Translations under genes and position numbers: made by a program
Origin: VRUE01 sp036379955
Lineage (GTDB): Bacteria; Actinomycetota; Thermoleophilia; Solirubrobacterales; 70-9
Assembly (NCBI GenBank): GCA_036379955.1
Contig: DASVFR010000017.1
Coordinates: 69,384-133,383, forward strand
Length of the DNA stretch: 64,000 bases
Reading direction: 5' to 3'
Notes under the pieces: model-generated
What the model was told of the DNA's origin: nothing
The model's database searches: none
The model's input: the letters and a program-made list of their open reading frames with translations, nothing else
Part shown: positions 7,439-15,948 of the stretch, in pieces
Layout of the letters: every line of letters begins with the position of its first letter
How positions within the stretch are numbered: the stretch's first letter is position 1

Positions 7439-8686
7439 TTAGAGCCTGACCACGTTCGCCGCCTCGATCCCGCGGGTGACGCCGCGAAAGTCGACCACGA
7501 GCGGCGCGGTCGCGACGACCTCGCGGTAGTCGAGGCCCGGGTGGGCGGTGATCACGGCCGCTACGTCGGTCGCGGCGAGCGCCTCGTCGAGGTCGACGGA
7601 GTCGAGTCCGAGGTCGGCGACGTGGGGGACGTGGGGGTCGTGGTAGGAGACCTCGACCCCGAGGTCGAGCAGGCTCTTGGCGATCGTCAGCGCCGGCGAT
7701 TCGCGGATGTCGCCGACCCCGGCCTTGTAGCTGACGCCCAAGAGGAGGACCCTGGAGCCCTTCATCGGCTTGCCGACCTCGTTGAGAGCGCGCCCGATGC
7801 GCAGCACGCAGAAGGCGGGCTGGGTCTGGTTGACCTTGCCCGCCAGCTCGATGAACTCGGGGTAGAAGTTGTGCTCGCGCGCCTTGAAGGCGAGGTAGAA
7901 CGGGTCGACCGGCAAGCAGTGGCCGCCCATCCCCGGCCCGGGGTCGAAGCGCATGAAGCCGAACGGCTTGGTCGCAGCGGCGTCGATCACCTCCCAGACG
8001 TCGATCCCGAGCTTGTCGCAGAGCTGGGCGAGCTCGTTGACGAGGGCGATGTTGACCGATCGGAAGATGTTCTCCAGCAGCTTCGCCAGCTCGGCGGCCT
8101 CGGGAGTGGAGAGGACGACCACCCGATCGCAGATCCGCGAGTAGAGGTCCTCGGCGCGGCGCGAGCAGCCCGCCGTAAGGCCGCCGACGAGCTTCGGCGT
8201 GGTGCGCACCGTGTAGTCGGTGCGGCCTGGGTCGATCCGCTCGGGCGAGAAGGCGAGGTGGAAATCGCGGCCGGCCGAGAGCCCCGACTCCTCGAGGATC
8301 GGCAGCAGTCGCTCGCGAGTCGTGCCCGGGTAGGTCGTCGACTCGAGGACCACCAGCTGCTCGGGCTGCAGCACCCCGGAGAGCGCGGTGGCCGACTCGA
8401 GCAGATAGGTGAGGTCCGGCTCGCGCGAGCCGGTGAGCGGGGTCGGCACGCAGACGACGATCGCTTCGCAGGAGGCGAGGTCGGCCTGGTTAGCGGTCGC
8501 TTGTAGCCGCTCCGTCAACGGGGCGAGCGTCGCGTCGGAGATGTCCTCGATATGGCTCCTGCCCGCGTTCAGCCCCTCGATCTTGTGCAGATCGGTGTCG
8601 AACCCGACCACTTCGTCACCCGCTTCGGCGAAGGCCACGGCGAGAGGAAGGCCAACGTAACCGAGGCCGACGATGCCGATCTTCAT
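7439..8686 (-). CDS. UDP-sugar (UDP-glucose/UDP-ManNAc type) 6-dehydrogenase
   Basis: This 415-residue enzyme of the UDP-glucose/GDP-mannose dehydrogenase family oxidises a nucleotide sugar to its uronic acid using NAD. The N-terminal nucleotide-binding motif is GLGYVGLPLA (residues 7-16), a central ESTTYPGTT follows near residue 125, and the catalytic cysteine is in GGHCLPVDPFY near residue 255. The product would feed the polysaccharide locus at 15-26 kb. ATG 8686 is the natural start; an upstream extension of the frame has no family similarity. TACACT ends seven bases before the ATG, suggesting a leaderless message. It is divergent from a TetR gene. Confidence 0.92.
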   Translation of the reverse strand: MKIGIVGLGYVGLPLAVAFAEAGDEVVGFDTDLHKIEGLNAGRSHIEDISDATLAPLTERLQATANQADLASCEAIVVCVPTPLTGSREPDLTYLLESATALSGVLQPEQLVVLESTTYPGTTRERLLPILEESGLSAGRDFHLAFSPERIDPGRTDYTVRTTPKLVGGLTAGCSRRAEDLYSRICDRVVVLSTPEAAELAKLLENIFRSVNIALVNELAQLCDKLGIDVWEVIDAAATKPFGFMRFDPGPGMGGHCLPVDPFYLAFKAREHNFYPEFIELAGKVNQTQPAFCVLRIGRALNEVGKPMKGSRVLLLGVSYKAGVGDIRESPALTIAKSLLDLGVEVSYHDPHVPHVADLGLDSVDLDEALAATDVAAVITAHPGLDYREVVATAPLVVDFRGVTRGIEAANVVRL

Positions 8687-8693
8687 CGTTCGC

Positions 8694-8699
8694 AGTGTA
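8694..8699 (-). promoter_or_regulatory. candidate -10 (TACACT) for a leaderless dehydrogenase transcript
   Basis: On the minus strand TACACT is followed by seven bases and then the ATG at 8686. The spacing puts transcription start on the start codon. No strong -35 is visible. Confidence 0.45.
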
Positions 8700-8740
8700 G
8701 GGGTGTCGAGCCTCTTAGATGTGAACGGACTTGGGAACGC

Positions 8741-8785
8741 GCGTGTGCCCGGCCGTTGGACACGCCGCTGGGCCTGCCCTACGCT
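8741..8785 (+). promoter_or_regulatory. candidate promoter and operator of the TetR gene at 8792
   Basis: TTGGAC at 8756-8761 and TACGCT at 8780-8785, 18 bases apart, form a good -35/-10 pair; the ATG at 8792 is six bases after the -10, so the message would be leaderless. An inverted repeat, GCGTGT at 8741-8746 with ACACGC at 8760-8765, overlaps the -35 and is a plausible TetR operator serving both divergent genes. Confidence 0.45.
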
Positions 8786-8791
8786 GATTGC

Positions 8792-9472
8792 ATGGATTCG
8801 CCATCGACCTCGAATCCAGAGCGTCTGCCCAACGGTCGCCCCGGCCTGCCCCGGGCTTACGCGGTTCGCACCCAGCGTGAGCGGCTGCTCGAGGCGATGG
8901 TTCGGGTGGCCGCGGCCAAGGGCTACGAGGCGACCACCGTGACCGACGTGATCGAGGTCGCGGGCATGCAGCGCGCCACCTTCTATGAGATGTTCGAGGA
9001 CAAGTCGTCCTGCTTCCTCGAGGCCTACGACGCGGTGATCGACGTTCTCGTCGCCCACGTCAGCAGCGCCTTCGAATCGGCCGCGGGCGAGCCGTGGCCG
9101 GAGCGAATCGCCGCTGGGCTGACGGCGCTGGTCGAGCTGCTGGCGGCCGAGGCCGACATCGCGCGGATGGCGATGGTCGAGGTGACGGCCGCCGGCGACG
9201 ACGCTCGAGCGCGCTACCGGGCGGCCCTGGCCCGCTTCACGCCATTCCTGGAGGAAGGGCGCGAGTACTCCCGCCAGAGCGAAGAGCTGCCGCCGGACAC
9301 GGCTCGCTTCGCAATCGGCGGCGCCACCTCGATGATCTTCGACGAGATCCGGGCGGGACGCGGGCCGGAGCTGAAGCGGGTTTTGCCGGACCTGCTGTTT
9401 GCGGTGCTGATGCCTTATCTGGGACCGGAGGAAGCGGAGGAGGAAATGCGGCGGGTTACGCGAGGGGGGTAG
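8792..9472 (+). CDS. TetR family transcriptional regulator
   Basis: This 226-residue regulator has a helix-turn-helix near residues 30-75 (VIEVAGMQRATFYEMFEDK) and a helical C-terminal domain ending VLMPYLGPEEAEEEMRR, the same tail seen in the other TetR proteins of this cluster. It is divergent from the nucleotide-sugar dehydrogenase, so that enzyme is a likely target by the usual TetR logic. ATG 8792 is chosen over the upstream extension because it follows a promoter-like sequence and starts close to the conserved domain. Confidence 0.9.
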   Translation: MDSPSTSNPERLPNGRPGLPRAYAVRTQRERLLEAMVRVAAAKGYEATTVTDVIEVAGMQRATFYEMFEDKSSCFLEAYDAVIDVLVAHVSSAFESAAGEPWPERIAAGLTALVELLAAEADIARMAMVEVTAAGDDARARYRAALARFTPFLEEGREYSRQSEELPPDTARFAIGGATSMIFDEIRAGRGPELKRVLPDLLFAVLMPYLGPEEAEEEMRRVTRGG

Positions 9473-9515
9473 TGAGGGAGGGGCCTGGGGGAGGACCCTC
9501 GACGGCTCTCTCTTC

Positions 9516-10268
9516 CTAGACGCCCTCGCCGTGACGCCCAGATCCGGAGGCGAAGCGTTGGGCGCCCTCGACGGCTACGTGGAGGGTCTCGCGGCCCAGC
9601 TTGTGCTCCAGAGCTATGCCGTCTTTGAGGGGGAGGCCGAAGCCTTGTATGGCGGCTTGGCGGTCGGCGAGCATCGTCTCTTGGGGGAAGGAGGCGATGC
9701 GCTCGGCCAGCTCTAGGGCGCGGTCGAGGTGCTTGCCGGGCTCGGCGATCTCGTTGACGAGCCCGATTCGGTGCGCCTCCTCGGCGCCCACCGGGCGGCC
9801 GGTGAGGATCAGCTCCAGCGCCCTGCCCATGCCGACGATCCGCGGCAATCGCTGGGTGCCGCCGTCGACCAGGGGCACGCCCCAGCGGCGCTCGAAGAGG
9901 CCGAAGGTCGATTGCGGCGTTGCGATCCGCAGATCGCACCAGAGCGCCAGCTCGACGCCGCCGGCGAGGCACCAGCCGTCGACCGCGGCGATCGCCGGCT
10001 TCGACGGAGTGCGCCGGGTCGGCCCCATCGGCCCGTCCGGGTGGTCGACTTCGAGGTCCATCGCCTTCAGGTCGGCGCCCGCGCAGAAGGCCACGCCTCC
10101 GGCGCCGGTCAGCACCAGCACCCGAGCATCCTCGTCGGCCTCGAAATCGCGCAGTCCCGCGCGGAAGCCCGCGGCCGCGGCCCGATCGACCGCGTTGCGT
10201 CGCTCGGGCCGGTCGATCGTCAGCACCGCCGCAGCCCCGACTCGTTCGTAGCGCATCCCCTCGCTCAT
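9516..10268 (-). CDS. enoyl-CoA hydratase/isomerase (crotonase) family protein
   Basis: The 250-residue protein has crotonase features: DRPERRNAVD near residue 20, the oxyanion-hole segment FCAGADLKAMD near residue 62, CLAGGVELALWCDLRIA near residue 99 and ERRWGVPLVDGGTQRLPR near residue 125. The family hydrates or isomerises acyl-CoA esters, commonly in beta-oxidation. No other fatty-acid gene is nearby, so the pathway is unknown. TACTCT ends seven bases before the ATG at 10268, suggesting a leaderless message. Confidence 0.88.
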   Translation of the reverse strand: MSEGMRYERVGAAAVLTIDRPERRNAVDRAAAAGFRAGLRDFEADEDARVLVLTGAGGVAFCAGADLKAMDLEVDHPDGPMGPTRRTPSKPAIAAVDGWCLAGGVELALWCDLRIATPQSTFGLFERRWGVPLVDGGTQRLPRIVGMGRALELILTGRPVGAEEAHRIGLVNEIAEPGKHLDRALELAERIASFPQETMLADRQAAIQGFGLPLKDGIALEHKLGRETLHVAVEGAQRFASGSGRHGEGV

Positions 10269-10662
10269 CGCGAGGAGAGTAAGGGAGCGGGCGGGCTAGT
10301 CGTCGCGGCCTTCCGGGTCATCGCGGCGACGCCGGCTCCCAGGCGCCCCGGCGCGCTGGGCCAGCGAGGGCAGGTGCTCGCCGACGCAACCAACATAGGA
10401 ACGGCCTCAGACGGATCGCGCGCGCACGAAAACGCGACCGGGGGCGGCGCTCGTTTGCCTGCCTGCGCGTAGCCTTCGCGCTTCGAAGCTCGTCGCGCCA
10501 CCTTTTGAGACGCCGTCCGGTGGGCTTCCGCGGACCCCGTCTCTCCCAGTCGCAAGGTCAACTTAGCGCGCCTCTCATCGCCTTGCTAGAGGGGCGACGA
10601 ATACGTTCCCGCAAAGTCCGTGAATTGCCATATCCGGGAAGGCGAATACGGTTTCGCGCGGG
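10269..10662. other. 394-bp intergenic region upstream of divergent crotonase and sugar-porter genes
   Basis: I see no credible gene here; short frames present lack domain-like sequence. The left end holds the crotonase -10. Near the sugar-porter gene there is a direct repeat CGAATACG (10598-10605 and 10643-10650, 45 bases apart) and between them the inverted pair TTCCCG (10606-10611) and CGGGAA (10635-10640). These may be regulator sites for the transporter. Confidence 0.4.
10276..10281 (-). promoter_or_regulatory. candidate -10 (TACTCT) for a leaderless crotonase transcript
   Basis: On the minus strand TACTCT is followed by seven bases and then the ATG at 10268. This is the same arrangement as in several other genes of the window. 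Confidence 0.45.
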
Positions 10663-12048
10663 ATGGGAGACGGGCTCGAGGCGTCCCGAAACAGAGCGCG
10701 GCGCAACGTCGTCCTAACGGCCGCGATCGCCGGGCTCGGCGGGCTGCTGTTCGGCTACGACACCGGCGTCATCGCCGGCGCGCTGCTCTTCATCAAGACC
10801 GACTTCGACCTCGGCAGCTTCGCCCAGGGCCTGGTCGTCGCGGCTGTGCCGATCGGCGCGGTCGGGGGCGCGGCGGTGGCCGGCCCAGCGGCCGACCGTC
10901 ACGGTAGGCGGCTGATGATCCTGATCGCCGCCGCGGTCTTCATCGTCGGCGCGCTCGCCAGCGCCGCCGCGCCGGGGGTCGAGGTGCTCGTCGTCGCCCG
11001 CATCGTGATCGGCGTCGCAATCGGCCTCGCCTCCGCCGCCGCCCCCGTCTACATCTCCGAGGTCGCCCCGCCCGAGAGCCGGGGTCGGCTCGTCACCTTC
11101 TTCCAGCTCGCGGTGACGATCGGCATCCTCCTCGCCTACCTGATCGGTCTCGCCTTCGACGGGATCGAAGGCTGGCGCTGGATGCTCGGCCTCGGCTGCG
11201 TGCCGGCGCTCGCCCTCGCGATCGGCATGCTGCGCATGCCACAGAGCCCGCGCTGGCTGGTGATGACCGGCGACGACTTCGCCGCACGGGCGACGCTGGC
11301 CAAGATCCGCGTCGACGACCCCGACACGATCGACCGCGAGCTGGAGGAGATCAAGGAGAGCCTCGACGAGAAACCGGGCGCCTGGAGCGAGCTGCTGCAA
11401 CCGGTGGTCAAAGCGGCGCTCGTCGTCGGCGTCGGGCTGGCGATCCTGCAGCAGGTCACCGGCATCAACACCGTCATCTACTACGCGCCGACGATCGTCG
11501 AATTCACCGGGGTCGACTCCTCGGCCGGCTCGATCCTCGCCGCGGTGGGGGTCGGCGTCATCAACGTCGCGATGACCGTCGTCGCGCTGCGGCTGCTCGA
11601 CCGCGCGGGGCGGCGGACGCTGCTGATGATCGGCGTCTCGGGCATGGTGATCTCCCTGTTCGCCCTCGGCGGCGCCTTCGTCGGCGGTGGCGGCAGCACC
11701 TTCGACTCGGCGCTCGCAATCTGCAGCCTGATGCTCTACGTCGCCTCCTTCGCGATCAGCCTCGGGCCGATCTTCTGGCTGCTCAACGCGGAGATCTACC
11801 CGCTCGGCGTGCGCAGCAAGGCAGCGGGGGTGGGGACGATGGTCAACTGGACGTTCAACTTCATCGTCTCGCTCACCTTCCTGCTCCTGATCGAAGCGCT
11901 GGGCCGCTCCGGCGCCTTCTGGTTCTACGGCTGCATCGGCATCCTCACCCTCGCCTTCTGCTGGAAGCTGGTGCCGGAGACGAAGGGCAAGCGACTCGAG
12001 GACATCCAGGCCTACTTCCAAGACCGGGTGGAGCAGCGGGGCGGCTAA
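10663..12048 (+). CDS. sugar porter family MFS transporter
   Basis: The 461-residue protein has twelve predicted membrane helices and sugar-porter signatures: GYDTGVIAGALLF near residue 27, DRHGRR between helices 2 and 3, PESRGRL after helix 4, QQVTGINTVIYYAP near residue 265, and PETKGK at the end of helix 12. The family imports monosaccharides or polyols such as xylose, glucose or inositol, usually with protons. The substrate cannot be read from the sequence. It is followed after ten bases by metF, but that link is probably positional. Confidence 0.92.
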   Translation: MGDGLEASRNRARRNVVLTAAIAGLGGLLFGYDTGVIAGALLFIKTDFDLGSFAQGLVVAAVPIGAVGGAAVAGPAADRHGRRLMILIAAAVFIVGALASAAAPGVEVLVVARIVIGVAIGLASAAAPVYISEVAPPESRGRLVTFFQLAVTIGILLAYLIGLAFDGIEGWRWMLGLGCVPALALAIGMLRMPQSPRWLVMTGDDFAARATLAKIRVDDPDTIDRELEEIKESLDEKPGAWSELLQPVVKAALVVGVGLAILQQVTGINTVIYYAPTIVEFTGVDSSAGSILAAVGVGVINVAMTVVALRLLDRAGRRTLLMIGVSGMVISLFALGGAFVGGGGSTFDSALAICSLMLYVASFAISLGPIFWLLNAEIYPLGVRSKAAGVGTMVNWTFNFIVSLTFLLLIEALGRSGAFWFYGCIGILTLAFCWKLVPETKGKRLEDIQAYFQDRVEQRGG

Positions 12049-12058
12049 CCTCCGCTCC

Positions 12059-12958
12059 GTGCAAATCGACGAGATCATCGCGAGCAAAGGGCCGACTTTC
12101 TCGGTTGAGTTCTTCCCGCCGAAGACCGATGAGGCAACGAAGGAGCTGTTCGAGACCGCCCGCGCGCTGCGCGAGCTGGAGCTGGACTTCGTCTCGGTCA
12201 CCTACGGTGCCGGCGGCTCGACCCGCGAGGGGACGGTCGAGATCACCCGAGCGCTGAAGGACGATCTGGGCTTCGAGACGATGGCCCACCTGAGCTGCGT
12301 CGGCGAGACCACGGACGGGCTGGCGGCGACCCTCGACCGGATCGCGGGGGCAGGGATCGAGAACGTCTTCGCGCTGCGCGGCGACCCGCCGCGCGGCCAG
12401 GTCGACTTCGTCCAGCCGGAGGGGGGCCTCGGCAGCGCGGCCGAGCTCGCAGCGTTTATCGCCGATGGCTGGGACTTCACGGTCGGCGGCGCCTGCTTTC
12501 CCGAGGTGCATCCCGAGGCGCCCGACCTGGAGACCGACCTCGCCTACCTCCACACCAAGGTCGAGGCAGGGGCATCGTTCCTGATCACCCAGCTCTTCTT
12601 CGACAACCAGGTCTACTTCGACTTCGTCGCCGCCGCCCGCGCCGCGGGGATCGAGGCACCGATCCTGGCCGGGGTTATCCCGGTCGCCAGCTTTGCCCAG
12701 ACGAAGCGGATCTGCGAGCTCTGCGACGCGACGATCCCGGCTCGGCTGGAGGCCGCGTTCGCCGCCGCCGGGGGGGACGAGCGGGCGGAGTTCGAGCTCG
12801 GGATCGCCTACGCCGCCCAGCAGTGCGCCGAGTTGCTCCTCGCCGGCGCGCCCGGCATCCACTTCTACGCCCTCAACAGGGCGCCGGCGACCCGGGCCGT
12901 GCTCGGCGCCCTGCGGGCGTCACGTCCCTGGGACAGGGCAGCGGCGGCGGCCACCTGA
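12059..12958 (+). CDS. metF: 5,10-methylenetetrahydrofolate reductase
   Basis: MetF reduces methylene-tetrahydrofolate to methyl-tetrahydrofolate for methionine synthesis. This 299-residue protein shows FSVEFFPPKTDEA near residue 14, SVTYGAGGSTREGT near residue 47, NVFALRGDPPRG near residue 102, and QLFFDNQVYFDFV near residue 180, all characteristic. Length is normal for the bacterial single-domain form. The start is a GTG at 12059. No methionine-related riboswitch or neighbour was seen; the gene follows the sugar porter closely. Confidence 0.95.
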   Translation: MQIDEIIASKGPTFSVEFFPPKTDEATKELFETARALRELELDFVSVTYGAGGSTREGTVEITRALKDDLGFETMAHLSCVGETTDGLAATLDRIAGAGIENVFALRGDPPRGQVDFVQPEGGLGSAAELAAFIADGWDFTVGGACFPEVHPEAPDLETDLAYLHTKVEAGASFLITQLFFDNQVYFDFVAAARAAGIEAPILAGVIPVASFAQTKRICELCDATIPARLEAAFAAAGGDERAEFELGIAYAAQQCAELLLAGAPGIHFYALNRAPATRAVLGALRASRPWDRAAAAAT

Positions 12959-12973
12959 TGAAGGCCCTTTGAC

Positions 12974-12979
12974 TAAAAT
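12974..12979 (+). promoter_or_regulatory. candidate -10 (TAAAAT) upstream of the DUF3105 gene
   Basis: TAAAAT lies 12 bases before the ATG at 12992, giving a predicted leader of only about five bases. No convincing -35 is seen. Confidence 0.35.
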
Positions 12980-12991
12980 ACCCGCGGGTCC

Positions 12992-13774
12992 ATGGCAAAT
13001 CGTCGGGAGGAAGAGAGGGAGCGGCTCCGCCAAGCCAGGCAGGAGCGCGAAAAGGATCAGAAGTCGAGCGATCGACGGCGCCTGATGGCGGGCTACGGCG
13101 TCGCCGGCGTGATCGGCCTCGCGGTCCTGATCGGCATCGTCGTCCTGATCGTCTCCGCCGCCGGCAAGAACGACAGCGGCAACGCCCACATCAACCAGGG
13201 GAGTGGCTCGACCAATGGGGTGCAGCCTGACGAAAGGACCGGCACGGAACCGCCCCCGGTCAAGGTGGCGGATCTGAAACTTGCAGCGAAGAAGGCCAAC
13301 TGCGACCTGCGCCTCGACCTTCCCGAAGAGGGCCACGAACACATCCCGCCGACGGCCTCCACCCCGAACTACGGAACCAACCCGCCCACCTCTGGGAATC
13401 ACGTCGAACCGCCTTACCAGCAGGCCGACGGGGCGTACAAGGAAATGCCCAAGGAAATCGACATCGTGCACTCGCTCGAGCACGGACGGATCGAGTTCCA
13501 GTACTCGCCCGACCTATCCGAAGACCAGCAGCTGGAAATGGTCGGCCTCTACGACACCATGTACGGGGCGGTGCTCCTCTTCCCCAACGAAAACATGCCC
13601 TACGCGGTGGCGGCGACCGGCTGGCGCTCGCTGATCGGCTGTAACGAATTCAAGGGCGCGATCACGCTCGACGCCCTGCGCGACTTCGCCAAGCAGCGAT
13701 GGGGCCACGGGCGAGAGGGCGCAATGGGCTTCCCCTTCACCGGCCCGACTCCCGCCGAACCGACCGTCGGCTAG
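12992..13774 (+). CDS. DUF3105 membrane-anchored protein
   Basis: The 260-residue protein starts with a charged coiled segment (residues 1-30), then one membrane helix (about residues 31-55), a disordered linker, and an extracytoplasmic DUF3105 domain with YGTNPPTSGNH near residue 127 and HSLEHGRIEFQYSPD near residue 155. Conserved histidines suggest metal binding, but the family has no established function that I know of. It overlaps the convergent gene at 13771 by four bases, so their transcripts collide. Confidence 0.88.
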   Translation: MANRREEERERLRQARQEREKDQKSSDRRRLMAGYGVAGVIGLAVLIGIVVLIVSAAGKNDSGNAHINQGSGSTNGVQPDERTGTEPPPVKVADLKLAAKKANCDLRLDLPEEGHEHIPPTASTPNYGTNPPTSGNHVEPPYQQADGAYKEMPKEIDIVHSLEHGRIEFQYSPDLSEDQQLEMVGLYDTMYGAVLLFPNENMPYAVAATGWRSLIGCNEFKGAITLDALRDFAKQRWGHGREGAMGFPFTGPTPAEPTVG

Positions 13775-14742
13775 GCGAGCGGCTCGCGGTAGGCGGGGAA
13801 GAATCCCGACGAACCGCGTCCCCCCGCGAGGCGCGCGTAGACATCCGCGTCGCAGACGATCTCCGAGGTGTGCCAGGTCTGCTCGCGATTGGCAAAGCCG
13901 CGCTTGAACTCCTCCAGCCGGTCGCCGCGGGAGATACCGCCGCCGAGGTTGAGCGGCAGCGCCTGCTCGGCGGAGAGCGCGACCAGGGCCCCAACCACGT
14001 TCTTCATCGGCGAGTCGCGCAGGCTCATATCGGAGCTACCACTCAGGTAGTAGTGCAGGAAGCCGTCGCTGGCGGCCGCGATCGAGGCGGCGGCGACCTC
14101 GCCGGCAGGCGCCTCGGCGATCGCCAGCCAGGTGCGATCCGATTCGAGGATTCGATCGAAGTAGGACGAGCCGAAGAAGTAGCGCTCGGCGGCGCCGGTG
14201 CGGCGCATCGTCTGCTCGTACGCGGCGAGGAAGCCGGCCCGCTCCACGGCGGTCGTCTCAGGGCCGGGGACGACCCGCACCGAATAGCCGAGGCGGATGT
14301 TCTTGTTGATCCGGTTGCGGTCGCTGCCGCGAGTCTTTGTGGGTAGCGTGGGGTCGGCGATCTGGACGACGTTGCGTTGGGAGGCGGCGGCAAGGAGTGG
14401 CTTGCCGAGCGCGTGGCGAACGAAGGCGCTGACCAGCCCCGTGGCGGAGAAGTCAACCTCGGTCGGGTCGATCGGCGGCTGAACCTTTGACCCCTCTATG
14501 GGGGGGTCAATCGTGCAGTCGGTGAATCCCGGGTAGCCGTAGGGGGAAATCCCGTCGCGCTCCGGGCCACCCTCGATCTCGCGCACGATCAGGGGAGCGA
14601 GCAGCTCCTGGCCATCCCCGTGGATGCGAAGGGTGTGGGACACGGATTCCGCGTCGAGGAAGGGCCGGGAGCGGAAGAACTCCTCGCTCTCCGCGCCGCC
14701 GCCGCGGTCGTCGATCAGCTCAGCGGTGAGCCGGGGCGTCAC
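13771..14742 (-). CDS. FemAB/BioF2-like acyltransferase (GNAT fold)
   Basis: This 323-residue protein resembles the FemAB-related GNAT family (peptidoglycan-bridge or exopolysaccharide acyl/aminoacyl transfer). The C-terminal half has EAPAGEVAAASIAAASDGFLHYYLSG-like strands, then SPMKNVVGALVALSAE and LNLGGGISRGDRLEEFKRGFANRE, typical of this fold; the longer runs are given in part only. GTG 14742 is chosen because it overlaps the stop of the upstream GNAT gene (GTGA), which implies coupling. A short repeat-like segment (DPPIEGSKVQPPIDP) near residue 90 is encoded by an imperfect palindrome around 14486-14511. The substrate is unknown. Confidence 0.7.
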   Translation of the reverse strand: MTPRLTAELIDDRGGGAESEEFFRSRPFLDAESVSHTLRIHGDGQELLAPLIVREIEGGPERDGISPYGYPGFTDCTIDPPIEGSKVQPPIDPTEVDFSATGLVSAFVRHALGKPLLAAASQRNVVQIADPTLPTKTRGSDRNRINKNIRLGYSVRVVPGPETTAVERAGFLAAYEQTMRRTGAAERYFFGSSYFDRILESDRTWLAIAEAPAGEVAAASIAAASDGFLHYYLSGSSDMSLRDSPMKNVVGALVALSAEQALPLNLGGGISRGDRLEEFKRGFANREQTWHTSEIVCDADVYARLAGGRGSSGFFPAYREPLA

Positions 14743-15287
14743 GCCAGCAAGTCCGCGGCGGCGGCGCGGAACTCGTCCGGCAACACGCCCCAGACCTCGC
14801 AATCGTCCGGGGGGGCGTCTTCCCGGCGCAAGTGGGCGCGCATCGTCCCCTCGTGCTTCCAGCCCAGGCCGGCGACGGTCTTCTTGGCGATCTCGTTGCG
14901 GGCCGGGATGCGCCCGTAGACCCGATGGGCGCCGAACTCGTCGAAGGCCTTGGCGAGGGTCAGCGCCTCCGCTCGCCGACCGACCCCGGCGCCGCGCACT
15001 TCGTCCCCGATCAGCGCTCCCAGCTCGGGAGCGGTCTGGCGGAAGAGCCCGTAGAGAGCGGTGAAACCGACCGGCTCCTCATGCCCCTCGACCTCGATCG
15101 CGTACTTGCGGTCCTCGCCCGAGTCGTCCATCGCCCGCGCCACCCAGGCCTCGGCTTCCTCTGAAGAGAACGAGTCGCGCTGCTCCATCAGAGATGCGGT
15201 CGCCGCCGGGTTGTTGAACCAACGGTGCACCGCTGAGGCGTCGCCGGGCTGGAAGGGACGCAGGGAGACCTCGGGACGATCGCTCAC
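14739..15287 (-). CDS. GNAT family N-acetyltransferase (RimJ/RimL type)
   Basis: The 182-residue protein fits the RimJ/RimL-like branch of GNAT enzymes, which acetylate amino groups of proteins or small molecules with acetyl-CoA. The acetyl-CoA motif A is seen as RGAGVGRRAEALTLAKAF near residue 100, followed by NEIAKKTVAGLGWKHEGT near residue 132. The start is GTG 15287, with TAGGGT ending six bases upstream (leaderless). The gene overlaps the FemAB-like gene by four bases. The acceptor is unknown. Confidence 0.85.
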   Translation of the reverse strand: MSDRPEVSLRPFQPGDASAVHRWFNNPAATASLMEQRDSFSSEEAEAWVARAMDDSGEDRKYAIEVEGHEEPVGFTALYGLFRQTAPELGALIGDEVRGAGVGRRAEALTLAKAFDEFGAHRVYGRIPARNEIAKKTVAGLGWKHEGTMRAHLRREDAPPDDCEVWGVLPDEFRAAAADLLA

Positions 15288-15293
15288 GCCGAA

Positions 15294-15299
15294 ACCCTA
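15294..15299 (-). promoter_or_regulatory. candidate -10 (TAGGGT) for a leaderless GNAT transcript
   Basis: On the minus strand TAGGGT is followed by six bases and then the GTG at 15287. It has the same geometry as other predicted leaderless starts in the window. Confidence 0.4.
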
Positions 15300-15313
15300 G
15301 TGGCCATCTGAGA

Positions 15314-15358
15314 GGTGCAACGTTTTCTACATGCATAAGGCGTAGAAAACGTTGCACC
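15314..15358. terminator. perfect 17-bp inverted repeat after the sugar transferase gene
   Basis: Arms at 15314-15330 and 15342-15358 are perfect reverse complements with an 11-base loop, 20 bases past the stop of the leftward gene at 15379. The stem contains AT-rich runs (TTTTC with GAAAA). It likely ends the glycosyltransferase operon. Confidence 0.6.
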
Positions 15359-15378
15359 CGCGTATCCGCTGCACCGCA

Positions 15379-15948
15379 TCAGTCCGGGGCGAGGCCGTGG
15401 CCGGTGACCAGCAGCCAGGCCGTCTTGGCGAGGACGTGAGCGTCGAGAGCGGCGCTGCGGCGCTCGACGTATTCGAGGTCGAGGTCGATCCGCTCCTCCC
15501 AGGGGATGCCGGCACGACCCTGGACCTGGGCCCAGCCGGTGATGCCAGGCCGGACGTCGTGCCGGTGGCGCTGGCGGGGCGTGTAGCCGGCGACCTGGGC
15601 GGGGATCGTCGGTCGCGGTCCGACGATCGCCATCTCGCCGCGCAGCACGTTGACGAGGTTCGGGATCTCGTCGAGCGAGGTGCGTCGCAGGAGGCGACCT
15701 GAGCCGGTGACGCGCGGGTCGTCGCGGGTGACGACGGTGCCCACCCCAACCGGGTCGGAGCCTTCGACCATCGTGCGCAGCTTCAGCATCTCGAACTCCT
15801 CGCCGCCGAGCCCGACCCGGCGCTGGCGATAGAGCACCGGGCCGCGGCTGCCCAGCTTGATCGCGATCGCCGCGATCAGCAGCACCGGCGAGAGAACGAT
15901 CAGCGCCACGAGCGCGATCGCGATGTCGAAGATCCGCGGCATCCTCAC
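15379..15948 (-). CDS. undecaprenyl-phosphate sugar-1-phosphate transferase
   Basis: This is a bacterial sugar transferase (WcaJ/PglC family), which moves a sugar-1-phosphate from a UDP-sugar to undecaprenyl phosphate to start surface polysaccharide synthesis at the inner membrane. The 189-residue protein has one membrane segment (residues 5-30), then GPVLYRQRRVGLGG, FEMLKLRTM, RTSLDEIPNLVNVLRGEM with the catalytic Asp-Glu pair, and GPRPTIPAQV. It is the short PglC-like form without extra helices. GTG 15948 overlaps the stop of the preceding glycosyltransferase (GTGA), so they form an operon. Confidence 0.92.
   Translation of the reverse strand: MRMPRIFDIAIALVALIVLSPVLLIAAIAIKLGSRGPVLYRQRRVGLGGEEFEMLKLRTMVEGSDPVGVGTVVTRDDPRVTGSGRLLRRTSLDEIPNLVNVLRGEMAIVGPRPTIPAQVAGYTPRQRHRHDVRPGITGWAQVQGRAGIPWEERIDLDLEYVERRSAALDAHVLAKTAWLLVTGHGLAPD

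Noticed and set aside
10265..10561. 98-codon frame in the crotonase to sugar-porter gap (minus strand)
   Set aside because: No domain, no ribosome-binding site, composition like non-coding GC-rich DNA, and it overlaps the crotonase promoter.
10714..12201. Long open frame opposite the sugar porter gene (495 codons, minus strand)
   Set aside because: It is the antisense shadow of a clear MFS gene in GC-rich DNA. Its composition is low-complexity (Asp, Glu, Arg, Gln rich) and it has no domain signature.
14486..14511. Palindrome in the FemAB-like gene as another inserted element
   Set aside because: The complementary arms are only about 8 bp (TTGACCCC and GGGGTCAA), too short to claim an insertion, though the encoded peptide is repetitive.
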